Assembly: GCA_003224835.1 (NCBI GenBank)
Contig: QHZX01000069.1
Coordinates: 1-17,248 of the forward strand
Length of the DNA: 17,248 bases
Reading direction: 5' to 3'
Source: Acidobacteriota bacterium
GTDB taxonomy: Bacteria > Acidobacteriota > Terriglobia > Terriglobales > Acidobacteriaceae
Position numbers and translations under genes: made by a program. Each line of letters opens with the position of its first letter. Position 1 is the stretch's first letter. The notes beneath the pieces were generated by a model. That model was not told where the DNA came from and did no database searches. It worked only from the letters and a program-made list of their open reading frames with translations. This document shows, in pieces, positions 1 through 6,378 of the stretch.

Positions 1-151
1 TTGCCCCGGGTTGCTCGGGACCTTCCGAGGGCGCACCGTAAGTACCATAAAACCAGCTACTTAGAGAAAATTATTCCGACAGCTGGACTGGCCAGTGCCG
101 TGCAGAGTTCTTCCCGCTGTTCAAAAACTCGTTTCCCAGAAGGTAACCACT

Positions 152-781
152 GTGCGCTTCACTAGTCTGAAAATATCAATTCTCTCCCTCCTTGTGGTGA
201 TCGCCTTAGCTTTGGCCCCAGCCGCTTCGGCCGATTCATTCACATTCAATCTAACTTCAAATAACCTCGGAATAGCCGGATCCATCGGAACAGTTACAAT
301 TTCGGATACAGGTGTCAGTGGTCAGGTCAGGGTCACAATTGCAATGAACGCCGGATTTTCCGTGAAGCTGAATGGGGGCGACGTTGCCCTCAATGGGGCT
401 TCCGGACTTTCGCTTTCCGCAGTGAGCCAGTTAACTGCGGATGCAAACAGCGGCTTGCAATTTGATCATTTGAAGACATCTCAGAACATGAGTCAGTTTG
501 GGACGTTTGCGTTCGACTTTACCAATGTAAAAGGCCAACCTCATGGCGTGGTGAGTGCGAATACTATGACATTTCTGCTTACGGCGAGTGGGCTAAAAGC
601 AAGTGCTTTCACTGGCGTGAGCATTCACTTCTGCACTGCGTCCGGTTCGAATTGCGGTCCTCAAACCGGATTTACTTCTGGTTCGCCCGAAACTCCGACG
701 GTTCCTGAACCTGGCACGCTTGGATTGCTGGGTACTGGACTTGTAGGGCTTGCTGGTATGGTTCGACGTCGTCTCGCGTAA
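152..781 (+). CDS. PEP-CTERM sorting-domain surface protein
   Basis: This is a secreted, probably cell-surface protein of 209 aa. A signal peptide (basic RFTSLK, hydrophobic core, cut near AAASA|DSF) is followed by a beta-rich, Ser/Thr/Gly-rich domain without recognised catalytic motifs. The last 26 residues form a PEP-CTERM signal: VPEPGT, a hydrophobic helix, then RRRLA. In known systems this signal is processed by an exosortase (EpsH/XrtA type) and the protein is anchored or released; no exosortase lies in this window. I prefer the GTG at 152 because AGAAGG lies about 8 nt upstream and the signal peptide then begins correctly. The in-frame ATG at 95 would add 19 residues that do not resemble a signal peptide. 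The gene stands alone and ends just before a terminator. The substrate or role is unknown. Confidence 0.85.
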   Translation: MRFTSLKISILSLLVVIALALAPAASADSFTFNLTSNNLGIAGSIGTVTISDTGVSGQVRVTIAMNAGFSVKLNGGDVALNGASGLSLSAVSQLTADANSGLQFDHLKTSQNMSQFGTFAFDFTNVKGQPHGVVSANTMTFLLTASGLKASAFTGVSIHFCTASGSNCGPQTGFTSGSPETPTVPEPGTLGLLGTGLVGLAGMVRRRLA

Positions 782-811
782 CAGAAAACTTGATCGCGTT
801 TCTCCTCCAAG

Positions 812-840
812 CCCCCGGAAATCCGGGGGTTCTTTATTTA
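812..840 (+). terminator. Rho-independent terminator after the PEP-CTERM gene
   Basis: A perfect 7-bp GC stem (CCCCCGG at 812-818, CCGGGGG at 823-829) with an AAAT loop is followed by TTCTTTATTT. It starts about 30 nt after the PEP-CTERM stop codon and probably ends that single-gene transcript. Confidence 0.8.
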
Positions 841-878
841 TGGAAAGACCAGCCGCTCAGGATGATTGCTGTTTAGGG

Positions 879-1925
879 TCAGGGTTTGCGGCCGAGTTTC
901 TGCTTTAGATCCTCGGCAATCTGCTGGCCATGGAAGCGCCCGTTTTCAATAAATATTTCATTCGTACGCGATCCTGCGACAATCACGCCGGCAACGTAAA
1001 CTCCAGGCACATTGCTTTCGAGAGTGACGGGATCGCAAACCGGCCGGCACTGATCGCTGGAGAGTTCAATGCCCATAGCGCGCAAAAAGTCGTAGTCGGG
1101 GTGGTACCCGGTCAACGCAAAGACAAAGTCGTTTTTTAGCCTCAGCTCACCCCCGGGAGTCTGCAGCACGACGTACTCGGGCGCGATTTCCCGAACCATG
1201 GAATTGAAGTAAGCGGTGATCTCGCCGTTTTTAATTCGATTTTCAATGTCGGGCAGGATCCAGTACTTCACATGGGCGTGCATCTTCGGTCCCCGATGGA
1301 TGAGGGTCACACGAGCGCCATGCCGCCAGAGATCGAGCGCAGATATGGCGGCCGAGTTCTTGCCCCCGATGATGAGCACGTCGTTATCGAAGTACGGATG
1401 CGGCTCGCGATAATAATGAAAAACCTTAGGCAGATCTTCTCCTGGAATGCGCAATAAGTTGGCGCGATCATAGTAGCCAGTCGCAACGATGACTTTGCGG
1501 CAGAGGTAGTCGTAAACTCCGCCCAGCCGGTCGCAGGTGGTGATGTGAAAATCATTGTCGGCGCCGGTGACCGTCTCCACTCGCTGGTACTGACGCACGT
1601 CGAGCTTGTAGTGCTCGGCGACCTTTCGGTAATACTCGAGAGCCTCTAGCCGGTTCGGCTTCGGATTCGCGCTGCTGAAAGGAATGTCTCCAATTTCCAA
1701 CAGTTCCGGCGTGGTAAAGAAAATCATGTTTGCCGGATAGTGAAAGATGGAATTCACCAGACATCCTTTATCGATGCTGATGACTTTGAAGCCGGAGCGC
1801 TGGGCTTCAATGGCGCAGGCGAGACCAGTGGGACCCGCGCCGATCACAATAACGTCGGCCTGCATGTTTGGGCGCGGCCGCAGCTGAGGTTTGGGCAGCG
1901 TGTCTGGAATTAACTTCGTGGACAA
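879..1925 (-). CDS. YpdA/Bdr-family flavoprotein disulfide reductase (putative bacillithiol disulfide reductase)
   Basis: This is a two-dinucleotide-binding flavoprotein of 348 aa. An FAD Rossmann motif (VIVIGAGPTGLAC, residues 25-37) comes first, then the family-typical stretch NSIFHYPANMIFFTTPELLEI, then an NAD(P)H motif (IIGGKNSAAISALDL) near residue 186, and a C-terminal FAD-contacting region VPGVYVAGVI. These match YpdA, which reduces bacillithiol disulfide with NADPH in Firmicutes; bacillithiol is also made by some Acidobacteria. The active cysteine of Firmicute YpdA (GGGPCGL) is Thr here, so the chemistry may differ. Translation could begin at TTG 1925, with a CAGGA-like site upstream, or at ATG 1865, which removes 20 low-complexity residues and puts the Rossmann fold at the N-terminus; ATG 1865 has no obvious ribosome binding site. 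The gene is divergent from aspA. Confidence 0.8.
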   Translation of the reverse strand: MSTKLIPDTLPKPQLRPRPNMQADVIVIGAGPTGLACAIEAQRSGFKVISIDKGCLVNSIFHYPANMIFFTTPELLEIGDIPFSSANPKPNRLEALEYYRKVAEHYKLDVRQYQRVETVTGADNDFHITTCDRLGGVYDYLCRKVIVATGYYDRANLLRIPGEDLPKVFHYYREPHPYFDNDVLIIGGKNSAAISALDLWRHGARVTLIHRGPKMHAHVKYWILPDIENRIKNGEITAYFNSMVREIAPEYVVLQTPGGELRLKNDFVFALTGYHPDYDFLRAMGIELSSDQCRPVCDPVTLESNVPGVYVAGVIVAGSRTNEIFIENGRFHGQQIAEDLKQKLGRKP

Positions 1926-2005
1926 GGCTGTTGTCCTGAGAGGGCAGATGCCGTTCGAGGATTGTCGATTCTAGCATGTGAAGTGAGGATGCACTCCTCG
2001 CCGAT

Positions 2006-2014
2006 TGCTATAAT
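2006..2014 (+). promoter_or_regulatory. Extended -10 promoter of aspA
   Basis: TGCTATAAT is a perfect TGn extension plus TATAAT hexamer. No good -35 hexamer lies 17 bp upstream, as is usual for extended -10 promoters. The predicted transcript starts near 2021 and carries AGGAG (2026-2030) six bases before the ATG at 2037. This rules out translation from the upstream in-frame ATG at 1962. Confidence 0.7.
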
Positions 2015-2036
2015 TTTCGGTTCGCAGGAGTGCTCG

Positions 2037-3488
2037 ATGGTTACTCTGACGCAATCCGCTACCCGCACCGAAAAAGATTCTCTGGGCATTAAAGAGATTC
2101 CGGCCAACGTTTATTACGGAATCCAGACCGCGCGAGCGGTGGAGAATTACCCCATCTCTGGAATGCGCGCGCACCCGACGATGATTCGCGCTTTTGGCAT
2201 GGTGAAAGAAGCTGCTGCTGAGGCAAACCGCGAGCTGGGCCTGCTGGATGAAAAAATCGCGAATGCGATCATTCAAGCCGCGAAGGAAGTAGAGCAGGGC
2301 AAATGGGACCGCGAATTTGTGGTCGATGTATTCCAGGCGGGCGCCGGCGTCAGTTTTCACATGAACACCAATGAAGTGATCGCCAACCGCGCTGTCGAGA
2401 TTCTTGGCGGCACGCTCGGCGATTATTCAAAGGCACACCCTAATGATCATGTGAATTATGGCCAGAGTACGAATGATGTTTTTCCAACGGGAATGCGGCT
2501 GGCCACGCTGCTCGAGTTGGAAAAACTGTATCCGGTATTGGATTCATTGGCTGCGGCGTTTGAGAAAAAAGGAAAAGAATTTCACGCAATTTTGAAGTCG
2601 GGACGCACCCACATGCAGGATGCGGTGCCTATGCGGCTGGGACAGGAATTTACGGCTTACGCGGGAGCAATCCGGCGCGCGAAAGATGCGATACGGTCCA
2701 GTGCTGAGCTACTGCGCGAACTTGGGCTTGGCGGATCAGCCGTGGGGACTGGTATCAATACGCATCCGGATTATCGCGAAAAGGCGATCAAGAATCTCGC
2801 AAGAATTTCTGGACAGAAACTTATCGCGGTCGATGACATGCGTTACGCCATGCAGTCGAACCTGCCCATGGCGGCTGTGTCGTCGGGCCTGCGCAACCTG
2901 GCGCTGGAGGTGATTCGAATCTCAAATGATCTGCGGCTGCTCGCGTCCGGTCCGAACACGGGATTCGCGGAAATCAATCTGCCCGCATTGCAGCCGGGAT
3001 CATCGATCATGCCGGGCAAGATCAATCCAGTGATTCCAGAACTGGCGGCGATGGTGTCATTCCAGGTGGTCGGCAATGACGTTGCCGTGGCGATGGCGGT
3101 GCAGGCTGGGCAGCTCGAGCTCAACGTCATGATGCCCACCATGGCTTACAGCGTGCTGCAATCGATCACGATTCTAACCAATATGCTGCGCCAGTTGAAT
3201 GAGAAGTGCGTCGCGGGAGTCACAGCGAACGAGCAGCGTTGCAATTTCTATGTGCAGGCCACAGTGTCGTTGGCGACCGCGCTAAATCCCTATATTGGAT
3301 ATGCCAAGGCCGCGGAGATTGCGAAAGAAGCCGTGGCCACGGGACGATCGATTATCGAAATTGCACGCGAAAAGAAACTGCTCAGCGAGCAGGAGATCAA
3401 TGAGATTCTCGATCCGGTGCGCATGACAGAACCGGTGCGACCCTTAGACGCTGCCAAGAAACGCGAAGAGATCAAAGGCAAAAAATAG
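2037..3488 (+). CDS. aspA: Aspartate ammonia-lyase
   Basis: This 483-aa cytoplasmic enzyme reversibly deaminates L-aspartate to fumarate and ammonia. It belongs to the fumarase/aspartase superfamily. Visible signatures are the substrate-binding HVNYGQSTNDVFPT (138-151), SGRTHMQDAVP (188-197), and the catalytic SS-loop GSSIMPGKINP (321-331), whose serine is the general base. Aspartase rather than fumarase FumC is indicated by the region after the loop (QAGQLELNVMMPTMAY, then LNEKCVAGVTANEQRC), which follows the AspA pattern. Length is close to the usual 470-480 aa. The ATG at 2037 is chosen because of AGGAG with 6-nt spacing and the promoter just upstream. The C-terminus is intact, and a truncated antitoxin gene begins only 46 nt after the stop. 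Confidence 0.93.
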   Translation: MVTLTQSATRTEKDSLGIKEIPANVYYGIQTARAVENYPISGMRAHPTMIRAFGMVKEAAAEANRELGLLDEKIANAIIQAAKEVEQGKWDREFVVDVFQAGAGVSFHMNTNEVIANRAVEILGGTLGDYSKAHPNDHVNYGQSTNDVFPTGMRLATLLELEKLYPVLDSLAAAFEKKGKEFHAILKSGRTHMQDAVPMRLGQEFTAYAGAIRRAKDAIRSSAELLRELGLGGSAVGTGINTHPDYREKAIKNLARISGQKLIAVDDMRYAMQSNLPMAAVSSGLRNLALEVIRISNDLRLLASGPNTGFAEINLPALQPGSSIMPGKINPVIPELAAMVSFQVVGNDVAVAMAVQAGQLELNVMMPTMAYSVLQSITILTNMLRQLNEKCVAGVTANEQRCNFYVQATVSLATALNPYIGYAKAAEIAKEAVATGRSIIEIAREKKLLSEQEINEILDPVRMTEPVRPLDAAKKREEIKGKK

Positions 3489-3534
3489 TCATTGGCCAGT
3501 CGTAACTCGTACGCGTACAGGAACGCTGTACAAG

Positions 3535-3744
3535 GTGGTGATTGTCCATCGAAGACGCGGGCAGAAAGTAGCAATGATTCCGGCCGACGAACTTGCCGGT
3601 CTGGTGGAAACTGCGCATCTGCTGCGTTCGCCGAAGAATGCCGAGCGCCTGATGAAGGCGCTGGCTAGTGCAAGACGGGGGAAAAATAAAGCCCAATCCC
3701 TCGACAAGCTGCGCCGCGAGATGGGCCTTGCTGAATCGCGGTGA
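3535..3744 (+). CDS. YefM/Phd-family antitoxin lacking its N-terminal region
   Basis: The 69-aa product VVIVHRRRGQKVAMIPADEL followed by GLVETAHLLRSPKNAERL matches YefM from about residue 28 on. The second piece resembles the toxin-facing segment of YefM (xLMETVYLLxSPANAxxL). Normal YefM has about 83-90 aa, and its first part forms the dimeric DNA-binding fold. Here the first ~28 residues are absent: the frame upstream is open only back to 3448, contains no ATG/GTG/TTG before 3535, and overlaps the end of aspA. GTG at 3535 or 3538 is the only plausible start, and the nearest AGGA (3519-3522) is rather distant. The toxin start overlaps the stop as GTGA. Toxin binding may survive, but autoregulation through DNA binding probably does not. 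It may be a decaying gene. Confidence 0.7.
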   Translation: MVIVHRRRGQKVAMIPADELAGLVETAHLLRSPKNAERLMKALASARRGKNKAQSLDKLRREMGLAESR

Positions 3745-4001
3745 AATGCGAAGCCGTTTTCCAGTTGCAGTTTCGCGAGGACCTGCGCGCATGGATTGAA
3801 ACTGACCGCCGAGTGGCATTAAGGGTTTTTGATTTAGTAGAAGCCGTTCTGCGCGACCCATTTCAAGGAATCGGAAAACCAGGACCACTTAAGTACCTGC
3901 TGGCAAGCTGCTGGTCACGCCGTATTACTCAGGAACACCGGCTGGTATACCGGGTCGCCGGAACACGCATCGATTTTCTCCAGGTGAAATACCACTACTA
4001 A
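3741..4001 (+). CDS. yoeB: YoeB-family mRNA interferase toxin, probably catalytically impaired
   Basis: The product has 86 aa, the family length. YoeB in E. coli is a RelE-fold ribosome-dependent endoribonuclease that cleaves mRNA in the A site. The C-terminal two-thirds matches closely: WSRRITQEHRLVYRV (58-72) and the terminal KYHY. Residues equivalent to E. coli Arg65 (R67), His83 (H85) and Tyr84 (Y86) are kept. The catalytic Glu46, in KPEPLK, is Gly here (KPGPLK, G48; codon GGA, one step from GAA). The N-terminal region (VFQLQFREDLRAW) fits the family more loosely. The start GTG overlaps the antitoxin stop by four bases (GTGA), a normal coupling in such modules. With the antitoxin also shortened, a weakened toxin would explain how the cell tolerates it. 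Confidence 0.85.
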   Translation: MKCEAVFQLQFREDLRAWIETDRRVALRVFDLVEAVLRDPFQGIGKPGPLKYLLASCWSRRITQEHRLVYRVAGTRIDFLQVKYHY

Positions 4002-4026
4002 TCCTTAGTGTTGAACCTGAATTTGC

Positions 4027-4057
4027 GGCCCCTGCAGCCGGGGAGCCAGCAGGGGCC
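4027..4057. terminator. GC-rich hairpin between convergent toxin genes
   Basis: GGCCCCTGC (4027-4035) and GCAGGGGCC (4049-4057) form a perfect 9-bp stem with a 13-nt loop, 25 bp after yoeB. No T-tract follows on either strand, so it may slow or punctuate the convergent transcripts rather than act as a classic terminator. Confidence 0.45.
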
Positions 4058-4175
4058 TGATTCCGGCAGAACGGTCTCGATGTCCTGCCAGCATCCACAC
4101 ATAAATACGCGGATGCGAGAGCGGAAGTTCAAAGTGACAGCGCGATTAGCTCCGACGGATATTCTGCGGGCATTT

Positions 4176-4195
4176 GATGGGCGAGCACGCCCATC
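4176..4195. terminator. Hairpin just downstream of the RES toxin gene
   Basis: GATGGGCG (4176-4183), loop AGCA, CGCCCATC (4188-4195) is a perfect 8-bp stem four bases beyond the RES stop codon (minus strand). It lacks a downstream T-run on the minus strand. A role in transcript ending or stability is a guess based on position. Confidence 0.35.
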
Positions 4196-4199
4196 CCAT

Positions 4200-4664
4200 C
4201 TACAACGCCAGCCGCTGGTCAAACGAGAACTGGACAGGATCGCCAATTACGAGTTTCTGAAAATCCGCATGTGCCGGATTCAGCAAGAAATTATTCTCCG
4301 CGGGGACGAGAGCACTCGGAACCTGGAGCGCGACTGAATTTTTGCTCGCCGCCCATTCATCGCCAATTGCCTGTAGCTCAACCGGCGGAGGTTCGGCGCG
4401 CCAGTGACGCGGCAATCGCGAGTTGTGCAGTTCTTGGATGAAAGAATCGTCGATCTCGACACCGACCAGCGCATAGCGGTGCAACAGATCCGGTCCTTCG
4501 AGATGGACCAGCATTTCCAGCACGGCAAGAGATTGCGTCTGAGCGGTATATACGATTGGGATTCCTGGGCTGTTCCAGCGTCCGCCGTATTTCCGCGCGC
4601 CTTGACCACTTAATGCGGTCTTGACGTGTTTTCGCTTGGTGATCCGCCAAGCGGTAATGCTCAC
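4200..4664 (-). CDS. RES-domain toxin (NAD+-degrading, Xre/RES module)
   Basis: The product has 154 aa, typical for RES toxins. The start is GTG at 4664, which overlaps the antitoxin stop as GTGA; a longer upstream frame would run through the antitoxin gene and is rejected. The family's conserved residues are visible: the GGRWN motif with R29, Y39 in VYTA, E50 in SLAVLEMLVH, and S117 in VALQVPSALVPAENNFLLNP. Studied RES toxins (for example M. tuberculosis MbcT and P. putida RES) break down NAD+ and stop growth. No key residue seems missing, so the toxin is probably active and held in check by the adjacent Xre protein. The name comes from the conserved Arg, Glu and Ser. Confidence 0.88.
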   Translation of the reverse strand: MSITAWRITKRKHVKTALSGQGARKYGGRWNSPGIPIVYTAQTQSLAVLEMLVHLEGPDLLHRYALVGVEIDDSFIQELHNSRLPRHWRAEPPPVELQAIGDEWAASKNSVALQVPSALVPAENNFLLNPAHADFQKLVIGDPVQFSFDQRLAL

Positions 4665-5104
4665 GAAAAAACCCCGTGCTCGAGGCGTCCTATCAGATCC
4701 TCTACCTCGCGCGCACCGAGTTCCGTGCGGGAGTAGGCGAGCGGAGTTTCGTTTTCGAGCGCCTTCTTTGGCGTCGTGAGCCATTTGAGAGCGCCGGGGC
4801 GGTTTCCTTCAAACAGATCGACGGCTTGCTCGAAGACTGCAGAAATGCGCAACAATTTCTCGGACTCGTCTGAAGACAGGCGCCCGGAACTTTTGCGGCG
4901 GGCCAGCGTCCTGGGCGGTAGATCGATGATCGAGGCGATTTCCGAAAGCGCAACACCGGAACGGGATTCAAGATCGAGCAAAGCGTTGAAGGAAAATCCC
5001 CGCTCGACCTGGCGTATCAACTCTCCTGAGCTCTTGGCATTGAGCCCCAAGGTGCGCCCTGGCAAATTCGGCCTAAAAGCTGCTTTCTTATGCGGATGAG
5101 CCAT
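4661..5104 (-). CDS. Xre/MbcA/ParS-family antitoxin with toxin-binding domain (DUF2384)
   Basis: This 147-aa antitoxin neutralises the RES toxin encoded directly downstream. A helix-turn-helix-like part lies around residues 45-80 (GVALSEIASIIDLPPRTLAR then RKSSGRLSSDESEKLLRI). The C-terminal DUF2384 toxin-binding part covers about 85-147 and has the typical ALKWLTTPKKALENETPLAY. The final residues (EVEDLIGRLEHGVFS) are expected to reach into the toxin active site, as in known Xre/RES complexes. The order antitoxin-then-toxin and the GTGA overlap are standard. The promoter region carries repeated TAATGCCAT elements, which fit autoregulation. The start ATG at 5104 has only a weak AGG upstream, and a leaderless transcript is possible. 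Confidence 0.88.
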   Translation of the reverse strand: MAHPHKKAAFRPNLPGRTLGLNAKSSGELIRQVERGFSFNALLDLESRSGVALSEIASIIDLPPRTLARRKSSGRLSSDESEKLLRISAVFEQAVDLFEGNRPGALKWLTTPKKALENETPLAYSRTELGAREVEDLIGRLEHGVFS

Positions 5105-5110
5105 GAATTA

Positions 5111-5153
5111 AGCCTATTCGCCTAATGCCATAATGTCAAACATTTAATGCCAT
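5111..5153 (-). promoter_or_regulatory. xre promoter with direct-repeat operator
   Basis: Reading the minus strand, a perfect TTGACA (5139-5134) is followed 17 bp later by TAGGCT (5116-5111), a weak -10. On the plus strand, TAATGCCAT occurs at 5123-5131 and 5145-5153 (22 bp apart, about two helical turns), and a partial copy TAATGTCAA lies at 5131-5139 over the -35. This is a likely binding site for the Xre protein. A start 6-8 nt after the -10 would fall on or next to the ATG at 5104. Confidence 0.55.
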
Positions 5154-5183
5154 TTGGCAGAACACGCGGTAGCTCGTGGAGTA

Positions 5184-6050
5184 TTAGGCAATTCCGGCGG
5201 TGTAGTCGTAAACTCCGCGACCGCTTTTTTTCCCCAGCCTGCCAGCCTTCACGTATTGCACCAGCAAAGGAGCAGGTCGGTATTTTTCCCCCAAAGTCTT
5301 GTGCAGATATTCGAGGATGTGCAGGCGTGTATCAAGGCCGACGAGGTCAACTAGCTCAAAAGGACCCATGGGATGGTTCAGCCCCAGCTTGAGCGCTTTG
5401 TCGATATCAGACGCTGAGGCGATACCTTCCTGCAGCATGTAGAAGGCTTCATTGCCAATCATGGCATTTATGCGGCTGGTGATGAAACCCGGCGACTCTT
5501 TGATCACGACTACGTCTTTGCTCATTCGACGGCCCACATTGACGGCCGCAGCGATGGTTTCGTCATCGGTTTCGAGAGCGCGCACGATCTCAAGCAATTT
5601 CATTTTGTGCACAGGGTTGAAGAAGTGCATCCCCAGGCATTTTTTCGCGCGGTAAGTCACGCTGGCGATTTCGGTAATGCTTAACGAAGAAGTATTAGAC
5701 GCGAGAATAGTGGAGGGACGGCAGATTTTATCGAGCAAAGTGAAAATCTCGATCTTCGATTCCATCTCCTCCGGGACGGCTTCGATGACGAGATCAGCTT
5801 CGCGTGAGGCCTCCTCGACGCTGCCGGCGTACTCAAGTCGGCTCAACGCGCCGCTAGCATTCTCAGACGAAATTTTCTTCAACTCAACGGCTTTATCCAG
5901 GTTGGCGCGGATCTCGCTCTCTGCTTTGCGTAACGCGCCCGGAATCAAATCCTCAAGGACGGTGCGGTAGCCGCCAAGGGCCGCCACGTGGGCGATGCCA
6001 CGGCCCATGATACCGGCGCCAATGACGGCGATCGTCTTGATCTCCGCCAC
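5184..6050 (-). CDS. 3-hydroxyacyl-CoA (3-hydroxybutyryl-CoA) dehydrogenase
   Basis: The product (288 aa, usual length for the single-domain short form) oxidises (S)-3-hydroxyacyl-CoA to 3-ketoacyl-CoA with NAD(P)+ or runs in reverse. It fits beta-oxidation, butyrate-type or phenylacetate metabolism (Hbd/PaaH group). An N-terminal Rossmann motif GAGIMG is at 11-16. The catalytic set is visible: S122 in SNTSSLSI, H142 in MHFFNP, E154 in LLEIV, N200 in MIGNEA. The C-terminal dimerisation domain ends in GRLGKKSGRGVYDY. The start is GTG at 6050, whose G is also the last base of the TAG ending the small upstream gene, so the two are translationally coupled. Other fatty-acid oxidation genes are not nearby, so the exact substrate is not settled. 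Confidence 0.9.
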   Translation of the reverse strand: MAEIKTIAVIGAGIMGRGIAHVAALGGYRTVLEDLIPGALRKAESEIRANLDKAVELKKISSENASGALSRLEYAGSVEEASREADLVIEAVPEEMESKIEIFTLLDKICRPSTILASNTSSLSITEIASVTYRAKKCLGMHFFNPVHKMKLLEIVRALETDDETIAAAVNVGRRMSKDVVVIKESPGFITSRINAMIGNEAFYMLQEGIASASDIDKALKLGLNHPMGPFELVDLVGLDTRLHILEYLHKTLGEKYRPAPLLVQYVKAGRLGKKSGRGVYDYTAGIA

Positions 6051-6229
6051 TATTTCTCCACGAGGATGATCAGCTCTTGAATTTTTTCTCCGGCGCTTTT
6101 CAGGCTTCCTGCCAGGCGCTTCTTTTCTTCTGCATCAACGGTCGGCAGGGAAGCGTGGATCCGTCGAATAGTTGTGGTTATGTCGTCAACGTAATTGATG
6201 AGGCGTATCAGTTCTCCAGTAGCTGCCAT
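6050..6229 (-). CDS. Small helical protein of 59 aa, coupled to the dehydrogenase
   Basis: An ATG at 6229 opens a 59-codon frame ending in TAG (6052-6050). GGAG lies 8 nt upstream (AAGGAG on the minus strand), a strong ribosome binding site. The product begins MAATGELIRLINYVDDITTT and ends EKIQELIILVEK. It is charged and probably all-helical, with regularly spaced Leu/Ile that could form a short coiled coil or bundle; no signal peptide or Cys is present. The stop shares one base with the GTG of the dehydrogenase (TAGTG), which implies translational coupling and a shared operon. I do not recognise the family. It could be an accessory or regulator of the dehydrogenase, but only position supports that. 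Confidence 0.75.
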   Translation of the reverse strand: MAATGELIRLINYVDDITTTIRRIHASLPTVDAEEKKRLAGSLKSAGEKIQELIILVEK

Positions 6230-6378
6230 GAATGGAACTCCTTCGTCACTTTAGTAATCAGTGCAAATTCTTTATTTTCAACTCCCGCGCCCATTAAGTA
6301 AAGGCACGATAAGCAGCACTGATGGGACAGATAGATTCTTTTACTCATCGTTTGACGACCACCGTAATCTAATAGCTG

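Noticed and set aside
1962..2036. N-terminal extension of AspA from the ATG at 1962
   Set aside because: It lies upstream of and across the TGCTATAAT promoter, while the ATG at 2037 has AGGAG at ideal spacing and starts the known AspA sequence.
4008..4337. 109-residue plus-strand frame between the toxin genes
   Set aside because: It overlaps the RES gene antisense, has no ribosome binding site, and shows no family resemblance.
4665..4784. 40-residue N-terminal extension of the RES toxin
   Set aside because: It is read inside the xre gene in another frame; the GTG at 4664 overlaps the antitoxin stop, as expected for the module.
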